A stretch of 8,767 nucleotides of DNA, taken from the NCBI GenBank assembly GCA_036847245.1, contig DAIUAL010000142.1, forward strand, positions 1 to 8,767, in the 5' to 3' direction. Below are positions 1-6,846 of the stretch, one piece after another. The notes beneath the pieces were generated by a model. It did no database searches. It saw only the letters and a program-made list of their open reading frames with translations, and was not told the DNA's origin. Numbering within the stretch: the stretch's first letter is position 1; the number at the start of each line of letters is the position of its first letter. The position numbers were made by a program, and so were the translations under genes. This stretch comes from UBA4661 sp002405405 (GTDB lineage Bacteria > Bacteroidota > Ignavibacteria > Kapaibacteriales > UBA4661).

Positions 1-749
1 ACATCTTCTTGTGACTCCATCCGACTTACCACACCACCGATGTAGGATGCCATAATAATGACATTATTCAGTGCTGTCGAAATGCTAGTCAGTGTACGTG
101 ATATATTTGCAAAGCTAAATACGCCGAGATCGCTTGTGGTAATTTGAGCAAGGGAAAGCAGACTAAAATTCGCAACACCGGCAAAATTGGCATTATTACG
201 TGTGTTGATGTTGTAGGCAAATCCCGGATTCCCTGTTGTGGTCAAGTCTACCGAGAGTGTCAGCAAACTATTATCGCCCTTGAATCCAACCACAAAATCA
301 CCGGAGAACGATGAATCGATGATATTTCTTCCGGCAAAGACCGTAGAATCAACGACTGTTTGAACTTGTTCAGCAAGACGGTATGCCGCTTGTGCAAGAG
401 CAACTTTTTCATCTGTTCCCAAAGCACCCGATGCCGCTTGCGAAATCGTTGCTTTGATATTATCCATGATTGTGGAAATGTTGGCGAGCGAATCCTGTGC
501 AATGTTAGCAACACTACGGGCATCGCCGACCGCATTAAGAGCGGCACGCAGCGATCCTACACGGGATTGAAGAGAGCGGGATGTGATATAACCGGACACA
601 TCGTCAGATGCAGCGTTGATACGCTTACCGGTTGAAAGGCGTAATTGCCGAAGGGCAATGTCGTTGCTCGATTGTCGCAACGTGTTGTAGGCATTCTCCG
701 CTGGGGTATTAGTGCGGATCCTGCCGGCGTTAGCAATAGCTACAGGCAT
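1..749 (-). CDS. Flagellin, core type (C-terminus beyond the left edge)
   Basis: Structural protein of the flagellar filament, exported through the flagellar type III pathway and polymerised outside the cell. Translating the minus strand from the ATG at 749 gives 249 residues with no stop before the window edge. Residues 11-110 match the flagellin N-terminal D0/D1 region: RIRTN near the start, then LRLSTGKRINAASDDVSGY at about 36-54, followed by a long heptad-rich helix to about residue 108. A short variable stretch lies at about 140-215. The helical C-terminal region begins near residue 218, with YIGGVVSRMES at 236-246 resembling the start of the conserved flagellin C-terminal domain. With so short a middle the whole protein is probably about 300 residues, lacking outer D2/D3 domains. 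The start is fixed by a near-perfect Shine-Dalgarno six bases upstream. Residues before RIRTN form a slightly longer leader than in classical flagellins. Family is confident; the exact gene name (fliC, flaA, flaB) is not. Confidence 0.93.
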   Translation of the reverse strand, partial: MPVAIANAGRIRTNTPAENAYNTLRQSSNDIALRQLRLSTGKRINAASDDVSGYITSRSLQSRVGSLRAALNAVGDARSVANIAQDSLANISTIMDNIKATISQAASGALGTDEKVALAQAAYRLAEQVQTVVDSTVFAGRNIIDSSFSGDFVVGFKGDNSLLTLSVDLTTTGNPGFAYNINTRNNANFAGVANFSLLSLAQITTSDLGVFSFANISRTLTSISTALNNVIIMASYIGGVVSRMESQED

Positions 750-1263
750 ATGGGTACCTCCTTGTACTATAAAATTTGGACTTTAACTTCCATGTTAAAA
801 TCAGCGATATCGTTACACTTTGCAGAACAAAAGCACTCCGATATTCACGCGATTAGGTCAAGCTATACTCGAACTTTTTGTATTTGTGCAGGTACATCCT
901 TATACCCAACAAAACCTAACTTTTCCTACTCACATGGTAGGTATCGTCCACACTTGAAAAAACTTGAGAAAAAATTTTCGTTTTTTTGATCGCGCTCTAC
1001 GACTACTGTACTGTATGGCATTTAGGCATTCTATTTGAGCTAGAGCTTAGAGAATTTATTCCGGATAGAGTACTGTAATACTTTAATGTTGGTTCTTCTT
1101 CTCCGTTTTAAATACGACAAATTCACTTTGCTTTTCCTATATTTGGTACACAGTTAATTCAATTCTTTGTTTTGTGTTTTTGGCTTCAAGCCACGTCTGT
1201 CATGGGTGCGCCATGACAACCTCATTTCACCTGTCTATGGATTCAATACTTTCTTTTCGCGCT
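750..1263. other. Divergent intergenic region between flagellin and the TPR gene
   Basis: About 510 bases with no supported gene. It must hold the flagellin promoter (leftward) and the TPR-gene promoter (rightward). Visible items: the flagellin ribosome binding site at 756-763; A/T tracts with the repeated word ACTTGA at about 951-977; and TATATTTG at 1138-1145, which fits the Bacteroidota-type -7 element TAnnTTTG but has no clear TTG partner upstream. No terminator and no convincing sigma-28 promoter were found. Three in-frame upstream starts for the TPR gene (GTG 1174, ATG 1213, ATG 1237) fall inside this stretch, so part of it could be coding if one of those is used. Confidence 0.6.
756..763 (-). 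promoter_or_regulatory. Strong ribosome binding site of the flagellin gene
   Basis: Read on the minus strand this is AAGGAGGT, close to a full anti-16S match, followed by six bases and then ATG at 749. It decides the flagellin start. The plus-strand genes in this window have no comparable site, so it fits a protein made in very large amounts. Confidence 0.85.
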
Positions 1264-2181
1264 ATGACACGCTTCCGCTATGCAATTGTTATAATGTTTG
1301 GCATGAGTGCGGTGTCTCTTTTTGGTCAATCAGGACTTCTCAATAAAGAAGATCCTTATCGCTACCGGGGCGAACATGATCGCATTCCTGATGCATCCCG
1401 TAAGTCGATTGTCATTGATCCCACCTTTGCCGATGCGTACTATACATCAGGATTGACGGCAGAGCGCAACGGTGATTATGACAAAGCAATTACATTGCTC
1501 AATAAAGCTATCGAGCTTAAACCTGACTATGCAATTGCTTTTAATACGATGGGTGTTGCATTAGAGAAAAAAGGTAATTATGATCAGGCAATCGAAGCAT
1601 ATCGCAGAGCGATTGCTTTCAAGCCCGGCTTCGCAAATGCCTATGCAAATTTGGGTAGTGCAGCAACACAGAAAGGTGATTATGATGTGGCAATCGAGTC
1701 ATATCGTAAAGCTCTGGAACTTAGTCCTCGTTACTCCAATGCATTCTATGGATTAGGATTCGCTTACATGGAGAAGGGTGACTATGATTTAGCAATGGAA
1801 GCGTTTGAAACATCCGTTCGCTTGCGCCCTTCACTTGTTTCAGCATATGTCAATATGGCAACGATTTCGAGTCAGCGTGGTGAATTTGACAAAGCCATTA
1901 AGTTCTCGCAAACTGCCATTAAGATTAATCCGAAATATGCTAATGCCTATTACAATATGGCTGCGGCATTTGAACGCAAAGGATCGTATACTAATGCTAT
2001 CTATGCCTGCCGCAAAGCACTGGCAATTGACCCGAATCTCGTCTATGCCCACAACATTATGGGTGTTGCTTACCTCAAGTTAGGTAATATCAACCGCGCC
2101 GTGAAGTCTTTGCAAGCATCTGCAAAACTTGAGGACAGCGATGCTCGCCGCTGGTTACAAGAAAATGGTTACTCATGGTAG
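1264..2181 (+). CDS. Exported tetratricopeptide-repeat protein, seven TPR units
   Basis: Predicted exported scaffold; TPR arrays are superhelical protein-binding surfaces with no catalytic activity of their own. From ATG 1264 the protein has 305 residues. Residues 1-22 look like a Sec signal peptide: two Arg (3 and 5), a hydrophobic core at 6-20, and a likely cut near G21/Q22, giving a periplasmic or surface location. Residues 53-290 are seven gapless 34-residue units, each opening with Pro and carrying the TPR pattern (small residue at position 8, Tyr/Phe near 24 in most, Ala near 27). Units 1-4 share G-[DN]-Y-D in the inter-helix turn. A 15-residue tail ending YSW follows. I chose 1264 because it places the signal peptide at the N-terminus; GTG 1174 (335 residues), ATG 1213 and ATG 1237 are in frame, and none of the starts has a Shine-Dalgarno. 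The gene stands alone and ends at a terminator. The partner protein is unknown. Confidence 0.87.
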   Translation: MTRFRYAIVIMFGMSAVSLFGQSGLLNKEDPYRYRGEHDRIPDASRKSIVIDPTFADAYYTSGLTAERNGDYDKAITLLNKAIELKPDYAIAFNTMGVALEKKGNYDQAIEAYRRAIAFKPGFANAYANLGSAATQKGDYDVAIESYRKALELSPRYSNAFYGLGFAYMEKGDYDLAMEAFETSVRLRPSLVSAYVNMATISSQRGEFDKAIKFSQTAIKINPKYANAYYNMAAAFERKGSYTNAIYACRKALAIDPNLVYAHNIMGVAYLKLGNINRAVKSLQASAKLEDSDARRWLQENGYSW

Positions 2182-2201
2182 TATATCTTAGCAATTGTTT
2201 T

Positions 2202-2240
2202 ACGCTGTTCCGGCTTTCATGCTTGAACAGCGTTTTTTTT
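2202..2240 (+). terminator. Intrinsic terminator after the TPR gene
   Basis: ACGCTGTTC (2202-2210) pairs perfectly with GAACAGCGT (2225-2233) across a 14-base loop and runs straight into eight T residues (2233-2240). It lies 20 bases after the TPR stop. Only 31 bases then separate it from the next ATG, so the hydrolase gene needs either read-through or a promoter overlapping this hairpin. Confidence 0.88.
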
Positions 2241-2271
2241 ACCGACTCCTTTCATCTTTTTTAGCAATGCT

Positions 2272-3096
2272 ATGTCCGCACCGATAACAGTCTGTACTGT
2301 ACAATTCACTCCTATCTTTGGCGATAAGAATGGTAATCGTGAACGTATGTCTGCGTTGATTCGTGATGTAGAAGCAGATATCATCATCTTTCCTGAATTG
2401 GCAACAACCGGCTACTGCTTTGTGAATGCTGAGGAGGCACAACAGTATGCTGAATATGCCGATGGTGCAACGTTTCAATATTTTCATACGCTTGCTCAAG
2501 AAAAACAATCGGTGATCATCTGCGGATTTGCAGAAATGATTGCAGATAAATCCGGTACGATACAGACCTACAATTCGGCGATGATTATTCAACCAACGCC
2601 GATAACTATACCACTTGTCTATCGCAAAACCCATTTATTTTATAAAGAGAAATACTGTTTTACAGCGGGTAATACAGGATTCTTCGTTGTGCAACATGCC
2701 TTAAAAGATGTTCGCATTGGTACAATGATTTGTTATGATTGGCGTTTTCCGGAAGCTGCCCGTACTCTTGCTCTCATGGGTGCAGATTTTATTGCTTGTC
2801 CATCAAATCTCATTACTGAAGTGTGGGTACGTACTATGCCTGCACGTGCTGTAGAGAATGGCGTATATCTTTCCGTAGCGAATCGCGCAGGCGCGGAAGA
2901 TCGCATAGGCGAAGTAGTTTCTTTCAATGGTCAATCTGCTATGTATGATACTCTCGGTAAAACTATAGCTCATGCGAATGCAACCGATGATGCAATTCTT
3001 CTTGCGACTGTTGACATACAAAAGGCACGTAACAAAGCATTCAACAGTGAAAATCATCTCTTTCATGACCGTAGACCGTCAATGTACGAGTTATGA
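2272..3096 (+). CDS. Nitrilase-superfamily amidohydrolase
   Basis: Cytoplasmic hydrolase that cleaves a non-peptide C-N bond (amide or N-carbamoyl group) through a cysteine thioester. The 274-residue length is normal for a single-domain carbon-nitrogen hydrolase. All three catalytic residues are visible in their family motifs: Glu42 in FPELATTGY, Lys119 in YRKTHLF, and Cys154 in TMICYDWRFPE. The ending, with a DRRPSMYEL-like motif, is also usual for the family. No signal peptide. The subgroup (omega-amidase, N-carbamoyl-amine amidase, stereoselective amidase or other) cannot be fixed from motifs alone, so the substrate is left open. Start: ATG 2272 is the only sensible start and lacks a Shine-Dalgarno. 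It is probably co-transcribed with the glycosyltransferase, whose ATG follows after 30 bases. Confidence 0.9.
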   Translation: MSAPITVCTVQFTPIFGDKNGNRERMSALIRDVEADIIIFPELATTGYCFVNAEEAQQYAEYADGATFQYFHTLAQEKQSVIICGFAEMIADKSGTIQTYNSAMIIQPTPITIPLVYRKTHLFYKEKYCFTAGNTGFFVVQHALKDVRIGTMICYDWRFPEAARTLALMGADFIACPSNLITEVWVRTMPARAVENGVYLSVANRAGAEDRIGEVVSFNGQSAMYDTLGKTIAHANATDDAILLATVDIQKARNKAFNSENHLFHDRRPSMYEL

Positions 3097-3126
3097 TTTC
3101 TCCTTTCATCATGCACAATCATAACA

Positions 3127-4260
3127 ATGGCTGAACGTCAACATTTTGATATTTGCCTTATCCTTCTACAATCTGCCGAACATGATGCCCGAACACTCAA
3201 TATAGCAGAGAGTGCCCGCCGCATGGGGAAGTCAGTCTGTATCATTGCCCTTGGGATACCAACCGAGCAACAACAAAGACGACTGAATGGCATTACCGCT
3301 TACTATTGCTCTATACCAACGGTTGGTCGCTTATGGAAACGTTGGTTACAATTCTATCGTTATGCATGGTCGGTAGGTAAAGAGATTACAGCGCGACAAG
3401 TGTGGTGCGAAGATGTGTTTTGTTTACCATTATGCTCGCACTTCGCACGACGATGGGATGCTGATATCATATATGATTCACGTGAAATTTTCTCGGCTCT
3501 TGGCGCACTCCATAGTCGTCCGATACGGCAATACATTCTTACTGTTATCGAACAATATTTTGTGCGATATGTTCGCACGATTGTGGTTTCGGGCAAGCGC
3601 GATGCGGAGTATTTAACGAAGTATTTTCAACGAGATGTTTCTACTGTGTTGATGAATCTTCCTCAAGCAATACCATTGATACGTACTCATCGTTTACGAG
3701 AACGATGGAATATCGACCCTTTCTACACCATTCTTCTTTACCAAGGAGCAATTTCGCATGGTCGCGGCATTGCACCGATGATCCGTGCACTGCCCCATAT
3801 TCCCAATGCAGTATTCTGTTTACTTGGTGATGGAGAACAGAAAGACGATTTTATGCGCCTTGCAGAAGAAAGAAATGTTCATTCTCGCGTCTTCTTTGGC
3901 GGAAAGATCCCCTATCATGAATTACCGGAATGGACAGCATCAGCCGATATAGGGATTGCACTTATTGAACCGATTTCTTTCAGCTACTCGCTTGCGCTTC
4001 CTAACAAATTATTTGAATATGCAATGGCTGGTCTGCCTGTACTTGCCAGCAATCTTCCTGCAATGCAGGATATTTTGCAAGAAATTCCTTTTGGTGTATG
4101 TATAGAACAGTTTAATGATGACGAGATATTGGCACGAACCATACAATCATTCTTATCACCAGCGACCATCACATATCATCGAACTCAAGCATTACTGGCT
4201 CGAGAACACTACACTTGGCAAGCACAAGAACATATCTTGCATGACCTTTTTCCTTCATAA
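3127..4260 (+). CDS. GT-B fold glycosyltransferase, GT4-like
   Basis: Transfers a sugar from an activated donor to an acceptor, most likely during synthesis of a surface polysaccharide or glycoconjugate at the inner face of the membrane. The 377-residue protein has two Rossmann-like halves. The N-terminal half includes DADIIYDSREIF (111-122), the position where many GT4 enzymes carry a Y/H-D-x-H/R-E motif. The C-terminal half opens with YQGAISHGRGI (205-215), has the LLGDGE strand (232-237), and FFGGKIPYHELPEW (256-269), then the donor-binding segment with PNKLFEYAMAGLPVLASN (292-309), the usual family signature including the Glu of the E-x7-E type motif. No membrane helix is obvious. The start at ATG 3127 has no Shine-Dalgarno. 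Donor and acceptor cannot be read from the sequence, and there are no other polysaccharide genes in the window. Confidence 0.87.
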   Translation: MAERQHFDICLILLQSAEHDARTLNIAESARRMGKSVCIIALGIPTEQQQRRLNGITAYYCSIPTVGRLWKRWLQFYRYAWSVGKEITARQVWCEDVFCLPLCSHFARRWDADIIYDSREIFSALGALHSRPIRQYILTVIEQYFVRYVRTIVVSGKRDAEYLTKYFQRDVSTVLMNLPQAIPLIRTHRLRERWNIDPFYTILLYQGAISHGRGIAPMIRALPHIPNAVFCLLGDGEQKDDFMRLAEERNVHSRVFFGGKIPYHELPEWTASADIGIALIEPISFSYSLALPNKLFEYAMAGLPVLASNLPAMQDILQEIPFGVCIEQFNDDEILARTIQSFLSPATITYHRTQALLAREHYTWQAQEHILHDLFPS

Positions 4261-4319
4261 ACATCTATACACGCTCTGTGGCAAGCAAAATAATGACGAA
4301 TTAATCTTTGAAATTATTC

Positions 4320-4352
4320 TTGCACATCACATACTTTGCAAAAATAATTTTG
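4320..4352 (+). promoter_or_regulatory. Candidate promoter of nadE
   Basis: TTGCAC (4320-4325) and AATAAT (4343-4348) are 17 bases apart, the ideal sigma-70-like spacing. The same stretch also fits the Bacteroidota pattern: TTG at 4320-4322, 22 bases, then TAATTTTG (4345-4352), a full match to TAnnTTTG. It ends 19 bases before the nadE ATG, implying a very short leader. It suggests nadE is transcribed separately from the glycosyltransferase. Based on sequence pattern only. Confidence 0.45.
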
Positions 4353-4371
4353 TGGTTTTCTTTATGATACT

Positions 4372-6357
4372 ATGCTTTCTTCATTTCAACAGTTAGGATT
4401 AGTGCGCCTTGCGGCAGTATCTCCCGAATTACATGTTGCCGATGTCGAGGGCAACACAAACAATATTTGTGCAGCAATTCGCACATTGCGTACTGATCAC
4501 TCTTGCGATGTTATCGCTTTCCCTGAATTAGCAATTACCGGCTACACCTGTGCTGATTTGTTCTATCAACCTGTTCTTCTGTGCCATGCACTTCGTAGCT
4601 TAGATACAATTTGTGCTGTTGTGCGCGAGGTTGGCGGTATTGTTATTGTAGGATTACCGATTGAACAGTACGGCCGCCTCTATAACTGTGCCGCTGTTAT
4701 TGACCAATCCGGTATTCTTGGGATTGTACCCAAAACCTATCTTCCCAATACGCAAGAATTTTACGAAGAGCGATGGTTTTCATCAGCGTTTGATACTGTT
4801 GACCAGACTATATCAATCAATGATGCCACTATTCCCTTTGGCACAGATCTTCTATTTTATGTGCACAACATGCAGCACTGTATTCTTGGCGTAGAAATTT
4901 GTGAGGATCTGTGGGCGGTTATTCCACCAAGCTCTACTATGGCACTCCATGGTGCAACTATTATTGTGAATCCCTCCGCAAGCGATGAACTTCTTGGAAA
5001 AGCTGAATACCGTCGAACATTACTGCGCAATCAGTCTGGTCGGTGCATTGCAGCGTATTGTTACTCAGCATCAGGGGCGGGAGAATCAACCACTGACCTA
5101 GTATTTTCAGGACACTCTCTGATTGCTGAAAATGGCGCGGTCATAGCAGAAACAGAACGATTTCATTTTGCAACGCGCTTTTGTATTGCAGATATTGATG
5201 TACAGCATCTTATCAACGAACGCGTAAAAAACAATAGCTTTGGTGGTGGTAGTCAAGCAATACAGATGCGGTATCGACGTATTCGTTGTACGTTTAACGA
5301 TAGCACTGTTCCTGATAAAGTATTGACACCCAATACTATTCTACACCGCACGATTCCATCGTCTTTTTTCCCCACAGAACAGACCGCTCGTGCAGAATAT
5401 TGCCGTGAGGTATTTTCTATTCAGACTACCGGATTGGCAAAACGTTTGCGCCATATTAATGCTCGTACAGCAGTACTAGGTATTTCGGGTGGATTGGATT
5501 CTACTTTGGCACTGCTTGCAGTTGTGAAGGCATTCGATTTATTGGGCTATCCTCGTACCGGTATTCATGCGATTACAATGCCGGGATTTGGAACCACCTC
5601 ACGTACTAAGTCTAATGCCGAGCAATTAGCTGAGTGTTTTGGAGTATCCCTTCGTATTGTACCGATTGCCTCCGCAGTTCGCCAGCATTTTGCAGATATA
5701 GGTCATGATGAAACCGTGCATGATGTTACCTACGAGAATTCACAAGCACGTGAACGTACACAAATTCTGATGGATATTGCGAATCAAGTGAATGGCATTG
5801 TGATTGGTACAGGGGATTTATCTGAACTTGCATTGGGTTGGTGCACATTCAATGGCGATCATATTTCGATGTATAATGTGAATGTAGACATTCCCAAAAC
5901 ACTCGTACAGTATGTTGTTGAGTGGTGTGCAACAACAGAGTTTAGCGGAGAGGAACAACAATTACTGCTAGATATTCTGCATACTCCAATTTCACCGGAA
6001 CTTTTACCTGGCGCGGACGATACAATTACACAAAGTACCGAGCAAACACTTGGTCCGTATGTTGTTCATGACTTCATCTTATACCATGCCATTCGCATGG
6101 GCTTCACACCGGCAAAAATTGTTTTGTATGCCGAGCGTGCGTTTAGAGATTTCTATACCTACGACCAAATTGTGGGATGGACGCGTATATTTTATCGACG
6201 ATTTTTTGCACACCAATTCAAACGTTCTTGTTTACCTGATGGACCTAAAATTGGTTCTCTCTCACTCTCGCCACGTGGCTATTGGCGTATGCCGAGCGAC
6301 GCCATGGCAACTGTATGGCTCAAGGAAATAGAACAACTTGTTATTGAGCGCGCATAA
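4372..6357 (+). CDS. nadE: Glutamine-dependent NAD+ synthetase, long two-domain form
   Basis: Final step of NAD+ synthesis: amidates nicotinic acid adenine dinucleotide using ATP and ammonia released from glutamine. At 661 residues it has the length of the Mycobacterium-type enzyme. The N-terminal glutaminase domain (about 8-290) is a nitrilase fold with triad Glu52 (FPELAITGY), Lys121 (VPKTYLP) and Cys177 (GVEICEDLW). The C-terminal synthetase domain (about 340-661) has the pyrophosphatase P-loop SGGLDS (372-377), the NaAD-binding stretch GTGDLSELALGWCTFNGDH (479-497), and the C-terminal signature FKRSCLPDGPKIGSLSLSPR (616-635) followed by WRMPSDA. The single-protein layout lets ammonia pass through an internal tunnel, so no separate glutaminase is required. 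Start ATG 4372 lacks a Shine-Dalgarno. The 111-base gap upstream carries a promoter candidate, and a terminator follows the stop. One odd residue is Tyr637, where many homologues have Asp in RGDWRMP. Confidence 0.96.
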   Translation: MLSSFQQLGLVRLAAVSPELHVADVEGNTNNICAAIRTLRTDHSCDVIAFPELAITGYTCADLFYQPVLLCHALRSLDTICAVVREVGGIVIVGLPIEQYGRLYNCAAVIDQSGILGIVPKTYLPNTQEFYEERWFSSAFDTVDQTISINDATIPFGTDLLFYVHNMQHCILGVEICEDLWAVIPPSSTMALHGATIIVNPSASDELLGKAEYRRTLLRNQSGRCIAAYCYSASGAGESTTDLVFSGHSLIAENGAVIAETERFHFATRFCIADIDVQHLINERVKNNSFGGGSQAIQMRYRRIRCTFNDSTVPDKVLTPNTILHRTIPSSFFPTEQTARAEYCREVFSIQTTGLAKRLRHINARTAVLGISGGLDSTLALLAVVKAFDLLGYPRTGIHAITMPGFGTTSRTKSNAEQLAECFGVSLRIVPIASAVRQHFADIGHDETVHDVTYENSQARERTQILMDIANQVNGIVIGTGDLSELALGWCTFNGDHISMYNVNVDIPKTLVQYVVEWCATTEFSGEEQQLLLDILHTPISPELLPGADDTITQSTEQTLGPYVVHDFILYHAIRMGFTPAKIVLYAERAFRDFYTYDQIVGWTRIFYRRFFAHQFKRSCLPDGPKIGSLSLSPRGYWRMPSDAMATVWLKEIEQLVIERA

Positions 6358-6396
6358 CAAACACTACTGTACGCTATTCAACACAGAACAAAAGTA

Positions 6397-6431
6397 AAGG
6401 GCGAATGAAAAGTTTATTCGCCCTTATTTTT
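6397..6431 (+). terminator. Intrinsic terminator after nadE, probably bidirectional
   Basis: AAGGGCGAAT (6397-6406) pairs perfectly over ten bases with ATTCGCCCTT (6416-6425) across a nine-base loop, followed by a T-rich tail (6424-6431). The A-rich run before the stem gives a T-rich tail on the other strand, so it can also stop transcripts of the convergent zinc-motif gene that ends at 6505. Confidence 0.88.
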
Positions 6432-6504
6432 CACCATTGCCGTATATCTTTTCATCTTGCCTATCAGACACTCCTTTGTTGTGCACGCAAGCGCTTACGG
6501 CATA

Positions 6505-6834
6505 TCACACGGGTTTAAACCCCTGCAGACCGCATCTTGACAATGCTTGAGCGACATCCATCTTAGCTTGAAACACTTCTTCAATCCACGCACGCTGTTT
6601 TTGTCGCCGCTCGATAACTTTGCGTTTTTCCGCAACCTTCTCAGAGGTCGGGCGATATCTTTCTTTTCCTTTACGGGCAGAATACGCACATGTTGTTGAG
6701 CAGTACTTATTCCATGCTTTCTTTGCAATGAACTTTTGTTCGCATTGTTCGCAGGTTTTGGTAATAACATCTTGTGCCGGAATAGAAGCAACACTGTTGG
6801 TTGAACGGCGCGGTTGTTTAGTTTGAGTAGCCAT
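6505..6834 (-). CDS. Small basic protein with a C-x2-C-x13-C-x3-C zinc-binding motif
   Basis: I do not recognise a named family. The 109-residue product has four cysteines at 28, 31, 45 and 49 (CEQC ... KYCSTTC), spaced as in short treble-clef or zinc-ribbon motifs that hold one zinc ion; the KYCS-x2-C end is common in small bacterial and phage-like proteins with such knuckles. Before it lies a polar, Thr/Ser-rich N-terminus (1-25). After it comes a highly charged stretch (about 54-85, many Arg, Lys, Glu), likely one long helix, then a short helix with MDVAQALSRCG. No signal peptide or membrane segment. A cytoplasmic nucleic-acid-binding role is possible but unproven. I chose ATG 6834 over the more distant 6930 because GGGAG lies seven bases upstream and the extra 32 residues look non-coding. 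It is convergent with nadE and shares its terminator. Confidence 0.72.
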   Translation of the reverse strand: MATQTKQPRRSTNSVASIPAQDVITKTCEQCEQKFIAKKAWNKYCSTTCAYSARKGKERYRPTSEKVAEKRKVIERRQKQRAWIEEVFQAKMDVAQALSRCGLQGFKPV

Positions 6835-6841
6835 GGTTCTT

Positions 6842-6846
6842 CTCCC
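6842..6846 (-). promoter_or_regulatory. Ribosome binding site supporting the zinc-motif protein start
   Basis: On the minus strand GGGAG lies seven bases before ATG 6834. This is the basis for preferring the 109-residue form to the 141-residue form that would begin at 6930. Confidence 0.55.

Noticed and set aside
798..822. Possible sigma-28 promoter for flagellin (minus strand CAAAGTGT, 9 bases, GCTGATTT)
   Set aside because: The words resemble TAAAGTTT and GCCGATAA only partly and the spacing is two bases short of the known 11.
260..989. Open frames at 260-547 (minus), 360-635 (plus) and 645-989 (plus)
   Set aside because: The first two are out-of-frame or antisense readings of the flagellin gene; the third starts antisense to it and runs into the promoter region. 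None has a protein-like pattern.
1174..1263. GTG 1174 as start of the TPR protein
   Set aside because: It adds 30 residues with no Shine-Dalgarno and puts the clear signal peptide in the interior; ATG 1264 gives a normal exported protein.
2239..2634. 131-residue frame on the minus strand
   Set aside because: It is antisense to the hydrolase gene, whose catalytic motifs are intact, and lacks any family pattern.
4115..4396. 93-residue plus-strand frame bridging glycosyltransferase and nadE
   Set aside because: It overlaps the end of one real gene and the start of another in a different frame; the unique part is low-complexity and hydrophobic by A/T content.
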